Source: Acidimicrobiales bacterium (GTDB lineage Bacteria; Actinomycetota; Acidimicrobiia; Acidimicrobiales; Poriferisodaliceae). Taken from it: a stretch of 5,985 bases of DNA. The stretch lies in the NCBI GenBank assembly GCA_020631315.1, contig JAHDHM010000181.1, positions 1,247 through 7,231 on the forward strand, read 5' to 3'. The position numbers and the translations under genes were made by a program. The notes beneath the pieces were generated by a model. It had not been told where the DNA came from and did no database searches. It worked only from the letters and a program-made list of their open reading frames with translations. Of the stretch, positions 5,158-5,985 are shown one piece after another (position 1 is the stretch's first letter; every line of letters begins with the position of its first letter).

Positions 5158-5985
5158 CTACTTGCGGCCGTCAGCGGCCCGTATGAGGGGCCGGTCGAAC
5201 ATCTGGAGGAGGACGTTGACGTCGTTGCGGAATCGCTGGACGAAGCGGCCGAGTCGCCAGCCGGCATGGTCCGGTGGAACGAGCGCGGGGACCGGGGCGA
5301 TCCACTTGATCGACGGTGCCCACCACGGCCGCACGATGTGCGCCAGCACCCGGACGCGGTTGCCGGGCGCTCGTGCGATGTCGATGATCTCCTGGATGCC
5401 CGAGGTCTTGCGGCGCCGGAAGTACCGCTTCGACTCGAACGGGTTCTCGTGGTCGACCTCGTCGAACCCGTAGTGCGCGGCCCACTCGGCGATGAGGGGC
5501 CAGGCGTCGTCGTGGAACACGAAGTCGGCCTGGGGCTGTGGCAGCACCCGGGCCAGGACCAGCTCCTCGGCCTCGACGACGCTCAACGGCCGGCCGAGCG
5601 GCAGCTTGCCGCGCTGGTGGATCGGGAACCGGGAGCGGTCGTCGTCGAGCAGGTCGATCAGATCGATGAGCGCTCTCTGGAGGAGCACGGCTCTGGTGTG
5701 GTTCTGGGTGGTGTCGCCCAGCCACTCGACCGCGCCGTCGAGCTGGTGGATCCGTCGGGACAACCGCGAGTCCTCGTCGATGGCGACGAGGAAGGCGTCG
5801 TAGCCGAGGCACGACATGTCCCGGTCGGCCTCGTCGGCGGCGGGCACGAGGACGAGTTCGCCGATGGCTCGTTGGTCAGCCGTCCAGATGCGCATCGCAG
5901 TGCCGAGTTCGGGGTCGTCGTCGGCGAGCACGTCGGACACGTTGTCGAGCAGCTGGACGAGTCGGCGGTTCTCCGCGACGTCACC
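5158..5985 (-). CDS. Hypothetical protein, at least 260 aa, 5' end probably beyond the window
   Basis: Not recognised. The frame stays open to the right edge (275 codons). The first possible start inside is the GTG at 5940, giving 260 aa, but it has no ribosome site and the residues before it (ENRRLVQLLDNVSDVL across the GTG) read as one helix, so the true start is probably outside. The protein seems cytosolic. An N-terminal half rich in acidic helices (AVEWLGDTTQNHTRAVLLQR, LIDLIDLLDDD) is followed by VVEAEELVLARVLP, then a distinctive middle with DDAWPLIAEWAAHYGFDEV and NPFESKRYFRRRKTSGIQE. A Trp/Pro-rich stretch (RPWWAPSIKWIAPVPALVPP) follows, and a basic C-terminal helix (RLGRFVQRFRNDVNVLLQMF). 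The Trp/Pro stretch is too polar and broken to call a membrane span. It ends 12 bp before the TPM-like gene, so the two are probably co-transcribed, which ties it to the pspA cluster. No enzyme motif was found. Confidence 0.78.
   Translation of the reverse strand, partial: GDVAENRRLVQLLDNVSDVLADDDPELGTAMRIWTADQRAIGELVLVPAADEADRDMSCLGYDAFLVAIDEDSRLSRRIHQLDGAVEWLGDTTQNHTRAVLLQRALIDLIDLLDDDRSRFPIHQRGKLPLGRPLSVVEAEELVLARVLPQPQADFVFHDDAWPLIAEWAAHYGFDEVDHENPFESKRYFRRRKTSGIQEIIDIARAPGNRVRVLAHIVRPWWAPSIKWIAPVPALVPPDHAGWRLGRFVQRFRNDVNVLLQMFDRPLIRAADGRK

Noticed and set aside
4123..5473. Long plus-strand frames opposite the TPM-like gene and its upstream neighbour
   Set aside because: Biased Ser/Arg/Thr or Gly/Asp composition with no domain, crossing two minus-strand genes that have clear features.
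5658..5984. Minus-strand frame with an ATG at 5984
   Set aside because: Ser/Thr/Pro/Arg-rich shadow frame over the 5' part of the 5158-5985 gene.

Overview
The window is GC-rich and densely coded, with short intergenic gaps, GTG starts, actinobacterial-type -10 elements and C/G-biased third codon positions. It suggests a high-GC actinobacterium. The style (TANNNT boxes a few bases before the start codon, and a PspA gene next to a TPM-like membrane protein) would fit Acidimicrobiia, but the taxon is an inference from style only. No tRNA, rRNA, insertion sequence, CRISPR array or phage gene was seen, so this looks like ordinary chromosome.

Layout. (1) 1-458, minus: the 5' part of an OmpR/PhoB-type response regulator that runs off the left edge. 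(2) 525-1076, plus: a 183-aa unrecognised protein, divergent from the regulator. Each of the two genes has the same CATGAT hexamer exactly 6 nt before its start codon. (3) 1083-2379, minus: a two-gene unit of an unrecognised 160-aa protein followed 4 bp later by a cytosolic class 3 lipase with a full Ser-Asp-His triad. It is preceded by a chain of two micro-ORFs that hand over to each other and then to the gene through ATGA overlaps. (4) 2473-2850, plus: a 125-aa FKBP-type peptidyl-prolyl isomerase, probably leaderless. (5) 2851-2955: a convergent gap with a perfect 13-bp hairpin, probably a two-way terminator. (6) 2956-5985, minus: an apparent envelope-stress cluster. In transcription order it has an unrecognised gene that is open at the right edge, a secreted/one-TM TPM-like protein with an arginine/serine/glycine-rich repeat tail, and PspA, which has its own likely promoter and a strong ribosome binding site.

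How the genes may work together. PspA is the membrane-remodelling effector of the phage-shock response. The TPM-like protein, with an outer domain, one membrane span and a cytosolic coiled-coil and RGG-like tail, is a plausible membrane anchor or sensor for it. The 275-residue-plus gene 12 bp upstream is the least explained member and the best candidate for a new component. The lipase pair, the FKBP and the response regulator are separate transcription units with no demonstrated link to it.
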